Shown here one piece after another: positions 9,378-19,505 of a DNA stretch of 64,000 bases. Source of the stretch: Thiohalocapsa sp963704155 (GTDB lineage: Bacteria > Pseudomonadota > Gammaproteobacteria > Chromatiales > Chromatiaceae); contig CAVPHF010000043.1 in assembly GCA_963704155.1 (NCBI GenBank), forward strand, positions 248,001 to 312,000, given 5' to 3'. A program made the position numbers and the translations under genes. The notes under the pieces were generated by a model. The model made no database searches, was not told where the DNA came from, and saw only the letters and a list, made by a program, of their open reading frames with translations. Position 1 is the first letter of the stretch. Each line of letters opens with the position of its first letter.

Positions 9378-10672
9378 TTACTGCTGCCGGTTCAGGTTCA
9401 ATGGAGTCCTGTCGGCCCGCACAGCAACGGCGTCGCCCGCGTCGAGGTCGCAGTACTCGATCAGCTCCGCCGGCACCGGATGCTCGTGGGTCCAGAAGAT
9501 CACCGCGCGGGCATCGTCCACCGCCTTGGCATAGGCGTAGGCGTTCTCGCCCGCCGCCGCGGGGGCTCCCACGGGGGGCCAATGCTCGTTACCGAAGACC
9601 ACATCCATGATCGACTCCTTGACGATCTGGCCGGTCATATCCAACGGCAGCGCGTCTCCCTCCTCGACCGTGAACACCTTCAGGTAGCAGACATCACCGG
9701 CATGGGTCACCGACCGGTCATACCCGAACTTGCTGAAGTCGAAATACTTAGCCCCCAACTCGTCGGCCCAGGGCACGCCGAATAGGTCCCTGGCAGCGAC
9801 GTTCATATCATCGGCGATGGTCAGGATCTGGGTGACATAGATCATGTCGTCCAGGCCGATATGACCGAACTTGTCGGCCGCCGCGCCGAGCATCGCCGCC
9901 GTCCGATCCAGCAGATCCTGGCGGTCGTTGGTGCGGTTGATCCCGGCAGCACGATCACGATGTGTCGCCATTGGTCGACGACATCGGCATGGTACAGCTG
10001 GGCCTGCTCCAAGATCCGCTGGAAGGCCGCGAGGTTCTCCGCCGGCGCGTCGATGGTCTTCGAGACGAGCACGTCATCGTCAGCGTAATAGTTCACTACC
10101 AGGCGGCCGGCCGCGTCCAGCGTGATCGACTCACCGGCTTCATTGGCCTGGGCCAACGTATTGACCATCTCCAGCAGGGCCCGGTCGAGCACGTCATCGG
10201 GGGCGCGGACCACGCTCAGGCGTCCCACATCGGCCTCGGTGGTGCATCCCGCGTATAACGCGGGGATTTCGCCGTCGACGAAGGGGATGCGGTAGGCGTC
10301 GATCCCGAGTTCGGCATAGACCGACGGGTACTCAACATCGCTCAAAAGGCCGTCGCCGATCAACGGATCGCTTCCCTCGTACCACAGCGGGCATTCGGTT
10401 TCTGTCGCCTTCGGGCCAAGCATGATCGGCCAGGGGACAGGACCCAGCTTGTCCTTCGGACCGAGGCCTTCGATCATGATCGGCACGCCGTTGACGTCGC
10501 GATCGATGATGACCATGTCGGCGAACACATCGGTGGTCGGCTTGCCACCACCTTTGCCGCCACCGCTATTCTGGGGTGGGCCAACGCCGTCGGGCCTTGC
10601 CGCCATCGCGGTGCCGCATGCGAGCAGGCCGGTCAGGGCCGCTGCTACCGTGAAAGTGAATGTTCGTTTCAT
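9378..10672 (-). pseudogene. secreted protein of unknown function, one frameshift
   Basis: ATG 10672 is preceded by an AGGAG sequence and starts a signal peptide (KRTFTFTVAAALTGLLACGTAMA). The mature part begins with a Gly/Lys-rich linker (SGGGKGGGKPTTD). The first frame runs to about 9960; the second frame (9971-9378) continues with DRAAGINRTNDRQDLLDR and ends PLNLNRQQ, giving about 430 residues in total if the single-base shift is corrected. I do not recognise the family. The size, secretion signal and neighbouring DUF7453-like gene suggest a pair of exported proteins, but no function can be assigned. Confidence 0.5.
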
Positions 10673-11049
10673 GACACGTGCTCCTCTCCTCTGATCATTC
10701 CCTAACCGCAGCGGATCGCCCCTCGGGGAAGAAGCGGCATCCGCAACCAACGCGGACCGTTGCGGCAACCCTTGGGAGGACAGCACGCGCCGATCATCCG
10801 TCTTGCGCAGAAGACCTCGCCTTCTCCGCCCGAGGCTGCGCGGTACTTGTTTCCCGCTTCAAAGGATGGCACCCAAGATTAAGCGCCTACTCAATCTCGT
10901 GGTAAGCGTTGTGTAATTTTTTCGTGAAGCTTTGTGAAGGGAGGGCACGCGCGCCCGCCGTCCGTGCAGCCGGGCTCGATCGGGCAAGGTCGGTCGTGGC
11001 TCTGCGAGGGCGCGGCGTCTCGCAAGCCGCCAGTGCGGCCCGAACCTGA
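10673..11049. other. intergenic region, no gene seen
   Basis: About 380 bases between the secreted protein (reading left) and the hybrid kinase gene (its 3' end). The short open frames here are shadows without family features. An A/T-rich run around 10910-10925 is the only compositional change. I see no clear terminator hairpin with a T tract. Confidence 0.5.
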
Positions 11050-13694
11050 TCAATGGGTCGCGGCGTCGAGCAGGCTCTCGACGGCCTCCTGAAGCTGCTG
11101 CTTGGAGTAGGGCTTCTTGAGGAATGGCAGCACCTCGCTCGCGGGGACCGCTTCCTCGGGGAGTTGCTCGGGGAAGCCGCTGGTCAGCAACACCTTGAGC
11201 CCGGGGCGTTCCAGCCGCGCCCACTGCCCGAGGGTGCGACCGTCGATCTCGCCGGGCATGACCACGTCGGTGAACAGCAGGGCGACGCTGTCGTCCTTCT
11301 CCAGCAGACGGGCCGCGTCGGCCGCGTTCTCGGCCTCGAGCACGCGATAGCCGAGCTCGGACAGGATCCGGCTCGCCAGGCGGCGCATGCGCCGCTCGTC
11401 GTCGACCACCAGCACGGTCATCGAGTCTTTGGCGACTGGGTGGTGCGCGCGTCCGGGTTGGGCTTCCGCGGCAGCCGGGGCCGCCTCCGGCAGGAACAGG
11501 CGGACGGTGGTGCCCTGACCGGGTGCGCTGCTGATGCTGAGGTCGCCGCCGGATTGCTGCGCAAACCCCAGCGCGGTACTGAGGCCGAGCCCGCTGCCCT
11601 TGCCCATCGGCTTGGTCGAATAGAAGGGCTCGACCGCGCGTCGCAGCACCTCGGGCGACATACCGGCCCCGGTGTCGGAGACGCTGACGACGACATAGTC
11701 GCCCGGCGCCAAGCCCTGGCCCGCCGCCTCGTCGCCAGCGAGGGTCTGGCGGGTTGCGGCGATCGTCATCGTACCGCCCGCCGGCATCGCGTCGCGCGCG
11801 TTGATGGCGAGGTTGAGCAGCACGTTCTCGAGCTGCTGCCGGTCCACCTGCACCGGCAGGGGACCCTGATCCCGCTGCAGAACCAAATCGATGCCCTCAC
11901 CCGCCACCCGGCGCAGGAAGCGACCGGTATGCTGGAGGAAGACGTCAAGATCCATCCACCGGGGTGCCAGCGGCTCCTGGCGGGAGAATGCCAGCAGGCG
12001 GCGGGTCAGACTGGCCCCGTCGCGCGCCGCGGAGGCGGCATCATCGAGCATCTCGCCAATCTCCGCGTCCGCCGCGTCGCCAAGCTTCTCGTCCAGGACG
12101 TGCAGGTTGGTCAGGATGATGGCCAGCAGGTTATTGAAGTCGTGCGCGATGGACCCGGTGAGCTGGCCAACCACCTCCATCTTTTGCGACTGCACGAGCT
12201 GGGCGTCCCTTGCCTTGCGGTCTGTGATGTCGGTAAAGGTGACGACCGTACCCACCACGGCCCCGTCCTTCAGCATCGGATAAGCATTGTATTCCGCGGG
12301 GAAGCTGGTGCCGTCCGCACGCCACAGGAGCCTCGTCCTCCAGCCGCACCGCGCTGTTCTGGCAGCAGGCACGACGGACGGGGCAGTCCTCCGGTGGGAT
12401 GGGGGTGCCGTCGCGGCAGCTGTGGTGGATCAGTGCATGCATGTCGCGGCCGAGCAGATCCTTCTCCTCCCGATACCCCAGCATGCGCAGGGCGGCACGA
12501 TTGACGAAGGTACAGTTGCCGCCTGTGTCCATTCCGAAGATGCCTTCACCGGCGGAAGCCAGGATCAGGGCGAGCTCATCCTCGCGACGGCGCAGGTTCA
12601 GGTTTGGCGTGACGTCGAGCGCCGAGACCGGGACGCTGTGATAGCCGTCTTCCGAGCTGGGGACCACCATGGACAGGATCACGGTGAGGATCTGGCCATC
12701 CAGCGTCTTGACGGCAACGGTGTGAGTCAGCAGGGCCTCGCGGCCTTCCCACAGGGCTTGGAGCTTGTCGGCGGCCAGGTCGAGGGCGGCAGGGATAAAG
12801 GTCCTCTCGAACCAGGCAATGAATTGTCTGTCCGAGTGGGCACCAAACAGTTCCAGCGCCGCCGCGTTCGCCTCCTTGATCCGAACCTTTCTAACAAGCT
12901 GCCGCAGTGCGCCGGGGTGACTCGAGAGATGCCGCTGGAGATCCGTTACCCCCGCCGTCCGGAGGTCATGGAGGGCCGCGCTGACACCGGAGATGTCCAG
13001 CTCCCAGATCGGAACGGGAGCGCCCCGGAAGATGCGCTGATAGCGTTGCTCGGTTTCGGTCAGGTGCCGGACCATGGGGTTGGTCAGACGCACGAACAGC
13101 ACCGTGCCCAGGGTGACGAGCACCAAGGCCAGGCCGATCACCATCCCCGCGCCGCGCAGGAACGGGGCGCGGAGTTGGGCGAGATCCATCTTGGCGACGA
13201 CACCGGCATTGAGCAGGGGTACCGGGTGGTAGGCGGCCAGGACCTGCACGCCCCGATAGTCGAGACCGATCATGGACCCGGAGTCCCCGGACAGTGCCCG
13301 CCGCATCGGCTCCGCGAGCTTGGAATCGAACGGGATGGGCTCGACCGGATCGACCGCCATGTGCCCATGAGTCACCAGATAGACGATCTGGTCCCCCAGC
13401 CGCTGGGCGACGGTGATCTCGGCGATATCGTCAGCGCTCGGGTAATGATTGAACGCGGTCTCGATCTGCGACAGCGTGGCGGCTTCCGAAGCGCCTGCTT
13501 CGCCGCTGCTGTTTCTGATCGAACCGCGCCACGGCATCCATGAGATGCGCCTGATCCTCAGCCGTTTGGATCAGATGCGCCCGCTCCTGCTCGAACGCGG
13601 TCCGATAGAGTACGGTGATCGCGACCGCGGTGCTGACCGTGACGGCCGCCATCATGATCAGGATGAGCCAGAGGATTCTCCTGCCTTCTGTCAC
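11050..13694 (-). pseudogene. hybrid sensor histidine kinase with C-terminal receiver, two frameshifts
   Basis: Three frames join to one protein of about 880 residues. TM1 lies near residue 8 (ILWLILIMMAAVTVSTAVAI), followed by a periplasmic Cache-like sensor, TM2 (AGMVIGLALVLVTLGTVLFV), two PAS-type domains (about RYQRIFRGAPVPIWELD and ASAGEGIFGMDTGG), the HisKA H-box (GSIAHDFNNLLA), a HATPase domain (NLAINARDAMPAGG, DTGAGM, GSGLGLSTA) and a receiver domain (VLVVDDE, LLFTDVVMPG, FLKKPYS). Frame breaks near 13510 and 12325 are each explained by one extra base. Divergent from the OmpR-type regulator at 13943, its likely neighbour in signalling. Whether the breaks are real is unclear. Confidence 0.75.
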
Positions 13695-13872
13695 GTGAAT
13701 CTCAGTCCTCTCACTATGCCCCTGAGCCGAAGCAAACGCCCGACACCCGGTGAGCCGAGGCGTGCCGAACTGATCGCCCCGCCCTCGCGCCCGCCATGTT
13801 GCGGGTCGTTTGCCGATGGTTCGATGCCGGGACGCGCATCGGCGCCTCGCTGCGGCAGGTACAATCTATAAC

Positions 13873-13898
13873 TTAATGAGACATAATTTAATGAGACA
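13873..13898. promoter_or_regulatory. direct repeat in divergent kinase/regulator promoter region
   Basis: The 11-mer TTAATGAGACA occurs at 13873-13883 and again at 13888-13898 (period 15), in an A/T-rich patch in the otherwise GC-rich 250-bp gap between the divergent hybrid kinase and the OmpR-type regulator. Paired direct repeats are typical binding boxes of OmpR-family regulators, so an autoregulatory site is plausible. This is inference from position and form only. Confidence 0.4.
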
Positions 13899-13942
13899 CT
13901 GTCGTCCTATCTTCGCATCCAGTTGGTAAGGAACGCTGCAAA

Positions 13943-14663
13943 ATGCCTGGGTCAACTCACATCTTGATCGTCGATGATGATCCGAGGTTGTGCCGAGCGC
14001 TCGCCCGCTACCTAAAGCTCGAAGGCTACGCCGTGCGCACGGCCACCAGCGGGCGGGAGATGCGGGAGTCCCTTGCGATCGAGAAGCCGGACCTGGTCCT
14101 GCTCGACCTGATGCTGCCCGACGAGGATGGGTTCAGCCTGGCTCGCGAGCTTCGCGCGATCTCGAATGTGGCAATCATTATCCTCACCGGCAAGGCGGAT
14201 ACGACGGACAAGGTCGTCGGCCTGGAGCTAGGGGCCGACGACTACATCACGAAGCCCTTCAGCGACCGTGAACTGCTTGCGACGGATACGCAGCGTGCTT
14301 CGCCGTACCTCCGACGCCGGCCGGAGCGAAGCCGAACCGGGAGGCAGCGTGGCCCACTTCGCCGGCTGGCGGCTGGGCCTGGAGTCCTACGAACTCACGT
14401 CGCCCGCGGGCGAGCGGGTCGCCCTGACGCCCCACGAGTTTCAGCTGCTCTGCGCCCTGGTGCAGCATGGCAGCCGCGTGCTCACCCGCGAGGCCATCCT
14501 GGACCTGGTTGCCGGGCGCGACTGGTCGCCGGAGGACCGAAGCGTCGACGTACTGATCGGAAAGCTGCGCAAGAAGTTGGAACCAGACCCTGGGCAGCCG
14601 CGACTCATTGAGACTGTTCGCGGCGTGGGCTACAAGCTGGCGAGCAAGGTGCAGTTCGAATAG
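13943..14663 (+). pseudogene. OmpR-family response regulator, one frameshift
   Basis: The N-terminal frame from ATG 13943 gives a complete receiver: HILIVDDDPRLCRALARYL, the phospho-acceptor in LVLLDLMLPDEDG, the T in IIILTGKAD and the K in YITKPFS. The C-terminal frame (to 14663) gives a winged-helix DNA-binding domain (LTPHEFQLLCALVQHG, VDVLIGKLRKKLE, IETVRGVGYKL). The two join at about 14280, where one extra base in 'cttgcgacgg' breaks the frame; removing it gives the expected ELLARIRSVLRR linker. It is probably the partner of the divergent hybrid kinase, or at least of its signalling pathway. A TorR/ArcA-like subgroup is possible but not proven. Confidence 0.75.
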
Positions 14664-15020
14664 TGCAGCAACGGATCCGTTGGCTACCGTTTCCATTGGT
14701 CAAACGACCCTGGGGCCTGGTGCCCACTCGTCGGGTACAAGAGGGCCGATCGCGCCGTGAGCGCCCGGCCGGTCTCGCTCGTGTGCTCGCCACGCACAAC
14801 CTGGCGAGAAAGCCGCCGACGCCGTGGGCTGACTACCCAAGCATCGGCATAGCCCGATGCCGCCTCCGGTACGCGGGCACGACGCGCCAGCGGGTCGGTC
14901 GCCTCGATCATGCCCGCGCGGCGTTGGCGATGTGCCCAAACCACATCTGCTCGCGCTGAGCGCGGCTGCAACCCGCTCCCACGAGGTCGGAAGCAGTGTG
15001 CAATCGCCACGGCCGCGACG
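14664..15020. other. intergenic region, no gene seen
   Basis: About 360 bases between the convergent response regulator and ilvC. Open frames on both strands have no recognisable domain and the coding-like composition is only due to high GC. Nothing beyond the ilvC terminator at its right end can be supported. Confidence 0.5.
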
Positions 15021-15046
15021 AAAAAGGCCGCGCTTGGGGCGCGGCC
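15021..15046 (-). terminator. rho-independent terminator after ilvC
   Basis: On the minus strand GGCCGCGC is followed by a five-base loop and the perfect complement GCGCGGCC, then TTTTT. The 8-bp GC stem with a T tract lies about 55 nt past the ilvC stop and fits termination of the ilvBNC operon. Confidence 0.8.
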
Positions 15047-15100
15047 TAGATGCTGGTGGGGCCGCTGGCAGCTGCCGGCTCCCCTAGTGGGCTAGGTACA

Positions 15101-16123
15101 TCAGTTCTTGTCCTTGTCCACCAGCTTCTTCTCGCGAATCCAGGGCATCATCTCGCGCAGGCGTTCGCCGACCTGCTCGATCGGGTGCTCCTCGCCGAGA
15201 CGGCGCATGGCCTTCATACCGGGAGCGCCGGCCTCGTTCTCGAGGATGAACTCGCGGGCGAAGGAGCCGGTCTGGATCTCGCGCAGGATGCGGCGCATCT
15301 CGGCGCGGGTGTTCTCGTTGATGATGCGCGGACCGCGGGTCAGGTCGCCGTACTCGGCGGTGTTGCTGATCGAGTAGCGCATGTTGGCGATACCGCCCTC
15401 GTAGATCAGGTCGACGATCAGCTTGACCTCGTGCAGGCATTCGAAATAGGCCATTTCCGGCTCATAACCGGCCTCGACCAGGGTCTCGAAGCCCATCTGG
15501 ATCAGCGACGTCAGGCCGCCGCAGAGCACGACCTGCTCGCCGAACAGATCGGTCTCGCATTCCTCGCGGAAGCTGGTCTCGATGATGCCGGCGCGGCCGC
15601 CGCCGTTGGCCGAGGCGTAGGCCATGGCGATGTCGCGGGCGCTGCCGCTGGCATCCTGAAAGACCGCGATCAGGCTCGGCACGCCACCACCCTGGGTGTA
15701 GGTGGAGCGCACCAGGTGGCCCGGACCCTTGGGCGCGACCATGATCACGTCGAGGTCTTCGCGCGGCGCGATCTGGCCAAAGTGGACGTTGAAGCCATGG
15801 GCGAAGGCGAGCGCGGCGCCCTTCTTGATGTTGGGCTCGATCTGCTCGCGATAGAGCTTGGCTTGATGTTCGTCCGGGGCCAGGATCATGACAACATCGG
15901 CGCCGGCGACGGCGTCTGGAATGTCCTGCACCTCGAGCCCGGCGTTGGCGGCCTTGGCCGCTGAGGCCGAGCCCGGACGCAGACCGACGACGACGGAGAC
16001 GCCCGAGTCCTTGAGGTTGTTGGCATGGGCATGGCCCTGGGAGCCGTAGCCGATGATGGCGACCTTCTTGCCCTGGATCAGAGAGAGATCGGCGTCTTTG
16101 TCGTAGTAAAGGTTAACTGGCAT
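15101..16123 (-). CDS. ilvC: ketol-acid reductoisomerase (NADP+), class I
   Basis: A 340-residue class I enzyme that converts acetolactate and acetohydroxybutyrate to dihydroxy acids in valine, leucine and isoleucine synthesis. The NADP-binding GYGSQGHAHANNLKDSG follows the family start MPVNLYYDKDADL. The KARI knotted domain has the Mg-binding DLFGEQVVLCGG and EAGYEPEMAYFECLHE segments. ATG 16123 has a purine-rich GGACCGAG upstream. It is the last gene of ilvB-ilvN-ilvC, about 100 nt after ilvN, and is followed by a strong terminator. Confidence 0.97.
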   Translation of the reverse strand: MPVNLYYDKDADLSLIQGKKVAIIGYGSQGHAHANNLKDSGVSVVVGLRPGSASAAKAANAGLEVQDIPDAVAGADVVMILAPDEHQAKLYREQIEPNIKKGAALAFAHGFNVHFGQIAPREDLDVIMVAPKGPGHLVRSTYTQGGGVPSLIAVFQDASGSARDIAMAYASANGGGRAGIIETSFREECETDLFGEQVVLCGGLTSLIQMGFETLVEAGYEPEMAYFECLHEVKLIVDLIYEGGIANMRYSISNTAEYGDLTRGPRIINENTRAEMRRILREIQTGSFAREFILENEAGAPGMKAMRRLGEEHPIEQVGERLREMMPWIREKKLVDKDKN

Positions 16124-16220
16124 GGAACTCGGTCCTGGATAGATGTTGGAGAATACGGAAGCGGCGAGATAGCAAGACCAACGACCGAAAGCCGACGCAG
16201 GCCCAATCCTCGGTCCCTCT

Positions 16221-16715
16221 CTAAAGCGTCAGCCCCTTCTCGCCGCGGGCGATGCCGGTGGGACCGGAACGGACCACCTCGGTGATCAGCCCCTCGGGCA
16301 CCGCCTGAATGAAGGCGTCGAGCTTCTTCGACGCACCGGTCAGCTCGACCACGTAGCTGACCTCGGTGACGTCGATGACCTTGGCGCGGAAGATCTCGGT
16401 CAGACGCTTCAGCTCCTCGCGGTCCGGGCGGCCCGCCTTGAGCTTGATCAGCATCATCTCGCGCTCAATGTGCTCGCCCTCGGACAGATCCTGGAGCTTG
16501 ACGACGTCGATCAGCTTGTTCAGCTGTTTCTTGATCTGCTCGACGATGTCGTCGTTGCCGCGGGTGACCAGCGTCATGCGCGACAGCGATGGATCATCGG
16601 TGGCGGCGACCGTCAGCGATTCGATGTTGTAGCCGCGGGCCGAGAACAGACCGGCGATGCGCGACAGCGCGCCCGACTCGTTCTCCACCAACATGGATAG
16701 AATGTGTCTCATCAC
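16221..16715 (-). CDS. ilvN: acetolactate synthase small (regulatory) subunit
   Basis: A 164-residue regulatory subunit with an N-terminal ACT domain (HILSMLVENESGALSRIAGLF, RGYNIESLTVAATDDPSLSR) and a C-terminal ALS-small domain (REMMLIKLKA, FRAKVIDVTEVSYVVELTG). It binds valine and activates the catalytic subunit encoded 13 nt upstream. The symbol ilvH is equally valid; the length matches the IlvH type. Confidence 0.95.
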   Translation of the reverse strand: MMRHILSMLVENESGALSRIAGLFSARGYNIESLTVAATDDPSLSRMTLVTRGNDDIVEQIKKQLNKLIDVVKLQDLSEGEHIEREMMLIKLKAGRPDREELKRLTEIFRAKVIDVTEVSYVVELTGASKKLDAFIQAVPEGLITEVVRSGPTGIARGEKGLTL

Positions 16716-16728
16716 GCGTTATCAGGCC

Positions 16729-18459
16729 TCAGGCCAGCTCCCTCTCGGACATGGTCGGCGGCAGGTGCATCTCGTGCTGTCCCTTGCCGGCGACAATCAT
16801 CGGGTAGACGTTCTCGGTGGGGTCGACAACGACGTCGAGGAACACGAAACGGTCCTTCATCGCGAATGCCTCGCGCATCGCCGCCTCCAGCTCGTCGGGC
16901 TTCTCGACCCGCATGCCGACATGGCCGAAGCTCTCGGCAAGGGTCACGAAGTCCGGCAGCGCGTCGACGTAGGAGTGGGCGTAGCGGCTCTCGTAGAAGA
17001 ACTCCTGCCACTGGCGCACCATGCCCATATAACCGTTGTTAAGCAGCACCACCTTCACCGGCAGATTGTACTGCTTGCAGGTGGCCATCTCCTGAATACA
17101 CATCAGGATGCTCGCCTCGCCCGAGATGCAGGCGACCTGCGCATCCGGGAAGGCCAACTGGACGCCCATCGCCGCCGGCAGACCGAATCCCATGGTGCCG
17201 AGACCACCCGAGTTGATCCAGCGCCGCGGCTTGTCGAACGGATAGAACTGGGCCGCGAACATCTGATGCTGGCCGACATCGGAGGTCAGATAGAGATCGC
17301 CGTTGGTAACCTTGTACAGTGTCTCGACGGCAAACTGCGGCTTGATCATCTCACTGCCGCGGTCGTAGCGTAGGCAGTCCATCCCCCGCCAGTCGTCGAT
17401 CTGCTTCCACCAGGCCCTGAGCGCGTCCTGATCCGGCTTGCCGCTGCTCGCCTTCAGGATGCCAAGCATATCCGCCAGCACGCTTTGCACCGGCCCGACG
17501 ATGGGCACGTGCACCTTGACCGTCTTTGAAATGGACGACGGGTCGACGTCGACATGGATGATCTCGGCGTGCGGGCAGAAGTGCTCGATCTTGCCGGTCA
17601 CACGGTCGTCGAAACGGGCGCCGATCGCGATCAGACAGTCCGTCTCATGCATGGCCATGTTGGCCTCGTAAGTGCCATGCATGCCGAGCATGCCCATGAA
17701 CAACTTGTCCGTCATCGGATAGGCGCCGAGGCCCATCAGCGTGCTGGTGATCGGATAGCCCAGCGTGCGCACCAGATCCGTCAGCTCCGCCGACGCGTCC
17801 CCAAGCACGACACCGCCGCCGGTGTAGATGACCGGACGCTTCGCCGCCAGCATCTTCTCGACCGCCTTCTTGATCTGACCATGATGGCCGCGCTGCGCCG
17901 GGCTGTAGGAGCGCATCGCGATCTCAAGGGGATAGTCGTATGGGATCTTGACGGCGGGATCGGTGACGTCCTTCGGGATGTCCACGACGACCGGCCCCGG
18001 TCGCCCGGAACTTGCGATGTAGAACGCCTTTTTAATGGTGTCGGCCAGATCCCTGACGTCCTTGACCAGGAAGTTGTGTTTCACGCATGGGCGCGTGATG
18101 CCAACCGTGTCGACCTCTTGGAAGGCATCGCTGCCGATGACTGGCGTCGGCACTTGTCCGGTGATGACCACCATCGGAATCGAGTCCATGTGCGCGGTGG
18201 CGATGCCGGTGACGGCATTGGTGGCGCCCGGACCCGACGTCACTAGGCAGACGCCGACCTTGCCGGTCGCCCGCGCATAACCATCGGCGGCGTGCGTGGC
18301 ACCCTGCTCGTGGCGTACCAGGATGTGCTTGATCTGGTCGTCGCGCTTGAATAGGGCGTCGTAGATGTGCAGTACAGCGCCGCCCGGATAACCGAACACG
18401 TACTCCACACCCTCGTCGATCAACGCCTGTATGGTGATTTCAGCACCGCTGAGCTCCAA
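16729..18459 (-). CDS. ilvB: acetolactate synthase large (catalytic) subunit
   Basis: A 576-residue thiamine-diphosphate enzyme that makes acetolactate from pyruvate. The ThDP-contacting glutamate lies in ILVRHEQGATHAADGYARA, the FAD-binding central domain follows (LGYPITSTLMGLGAYP), and the C-terminal ThDP/Mg motif is present (GEASILMCIQEMATCKQYNLPVKVVLLNN is the region, with GEAS in place of the more usual GDGS). It heads the branched-chain operon with ilvN and ilvC. The GEAS at the metal-binding GDGS position deserves checking, since Asp there normally binds Mg. The alternative symbol is ilvI. Confidence 0.95.
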   Translation of the reverse strand: MELSGAEITIQALIDEGVEYVFGYPGGAVLHIYDALFKRDDQIKHILVRHEQGATHAADGYARATGKVGVCLVTSGPGATNAVTGIATAHMDSIPMVVITGQVPTPVIGSDAFQEVDTVGITRPCVKHNFLVKDVRDLADTIKKAFYIASSGRPGPVVVDIPKDVTDPAVKIPYDYPLEIAMRSYSPAQRGHHGQIKKAVEKMLAAKRPVIYTGGGVVLGDASAELTDLVRTLGYPITSTLMGLGAYPMTDKLFMGMLGMHGTYEANMAMHETDCLIAIGARFDDRVTGKIEHFCPHAEIIHVDVDPSSISKTVKVHVPIVGPVQSVLADMLGILKASSGKPDQDALRAWWKQIDDWRGMDCLRYDRGSEMIKPQFAVETLYKVTNGDLYLTSDVGQHQMFAAQFYPFDKPRRWINSGGLGTMGFGLPAAMGVQLAFPDAQVACISGEASILMCIQEMATCKQYNLPVKVVLLNNGYMGMVRQWQEFFYESRYAHSYVDALPDFVTLAESFGHVGMRVEKPDELEAAMREAFAMKDRFVFLDVVVDPTENVYPMIVAGKGQHEMHLPPTMSERELA

Positions 18460-18921
18460 GATCGGTTTCCTCCGTCAGGACAGGCCGCGCGCGCGGCCCC
18501 ATATCTACCGGACACGGCTATCTACCGGAAATAGCCAGATTGTCGCCGGCCTCTGCTGGCCGAGCCGTGTTCACTCGAGGGCCGTCCGTCGAGCAGCGAA
18601 GCCGATATGGCCGACTCGATGACGGAGCCGGCTCAAATCGGTGGCAGCACTCACACTATCGGCGAGCCCCGCCGGAACCGGCGGCCGTGCCCTCACCCTT
18701 CGAGAAGGTGTGGTGCAAACCGCAGAAACCCACGGGAACGGTAGAAATAAGCGCACGCAGCAAACAATCGAAAATACTCGAAGGTCCTGTACTTGGTCAA
18801 GGCGCGGCGCGCCCTGTTGTTTTCAGCATGCGCAGCAGTCGCTCGCGATCAGCAGGCGTTGATGCCCGAACGTCCAGTCCAGATACTCGACCCAAGCACG
18901 CAAGCAGAACCGCCGCAGCCA
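18460..18921. other. divergent promoter region of ilvB and tautomerase gene
   Basis: About 460 bases without a supported gene. Next to ilvB lies a 16-bp perfect GC palindrome (18483-18498) and an 11-bp direct repeat TATCTACCGGA at 18502-18512 and 18519-18529 (period 17). These may be operator or leader elements for ilvBNC, but I found no leader peptide rich in Ile/Leu/Val codons and no T tract. The open frame that runs into the tautomerase gene from 18793 has no family features before 18922. Confidence 0.4.
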
Positions 18922-19266
18922 ATGCCGACCCTAATTGTTAAGACCAACGCCGACCTCTCCTCGGTCGACCGCCCCGGGCTCCTCCGCACGGCCTCGGAAA
19001 CCGTCGCTGCCATGCTCGGAAAGCCCGAAGGCTACGTAATGGTGATCTTGGAACCAACCCCCGACATGTACTTCGCAGGCGACAGTGCGCCGCTGGCCTA
19101 TCTGGAACTCAAGAGCCTCGGCCTGCCGGAAGATCGTACACCGGAATTCTCGGCCGCCCTATGCGCCCTGCTGCAACAGCAGCTCGGTATTGCGCCGGGT
19201 CGTGTCTACATCGAGTTCGCGTCGCCAGCCAGGCACCTGTTCGGTTTCGACGGCAAGACCTTCTAG
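18922..19266 (+). CDS. MIF-like phenylpyruvate tautomerase
   Basis: A 114-residue protein of the macrophage-migration-inhibitory-factor family. After Met removal the N-terminal Pro (MPTLIVKTN) is the family's catalytic base, which fixes the start at 18922 despite a longer open frame upstream and a weak Shine-Dalgarno. Conserved LGKPEGYVMV, PLAYLELKSLG and GRVYIEFASP follow. The family tautomerises phenylpyruvate-like keto acids in vitro; its bacterial role is unknown. It lies alone between the divergent ilv operon and rpe. Confidence 0.88.
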   Translation: MPTLIVKTNADLSSVDRPGLLRTASETVAAMLGKPEGYVMVILEPTPDMYFAGDSAPLAYLELKSLGLPEDRTPEFSAALCALLQQQLGIAPGRVYIEFASPARHLFGFDGKTF

Positions 19267-19505
19267 CCCAACCGACGGCGGTCCGCGGCTGTCGCTGCGA
19301 CCCGCGATTGAAATGCGCTCGGTCGCAATCGTCCGACGCCATCAACGCCGGCACCGGCGGTCGTGACACCGGCTGTGCGGGCCCCTTGCTTCCGGCTCGT
19401 TCTCGTCGCCCTTAATCGCCCGCTTTGGGCTATAATTTTGGGTCTTTTCCAACCTGGTCGCGCCGGGCCGCCGTGGCGCGAGAACCGACCAACGGAGTGT
19501 TCCCG

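Noticed and set aside
18483..18498. GC palindrome upstream of ilvB as an attenuator terminator
   Set aside because: No T tract follows and no leader peptide rich in branched-chain amino acid codons was found, so it is reported only as part of the intergenic region.
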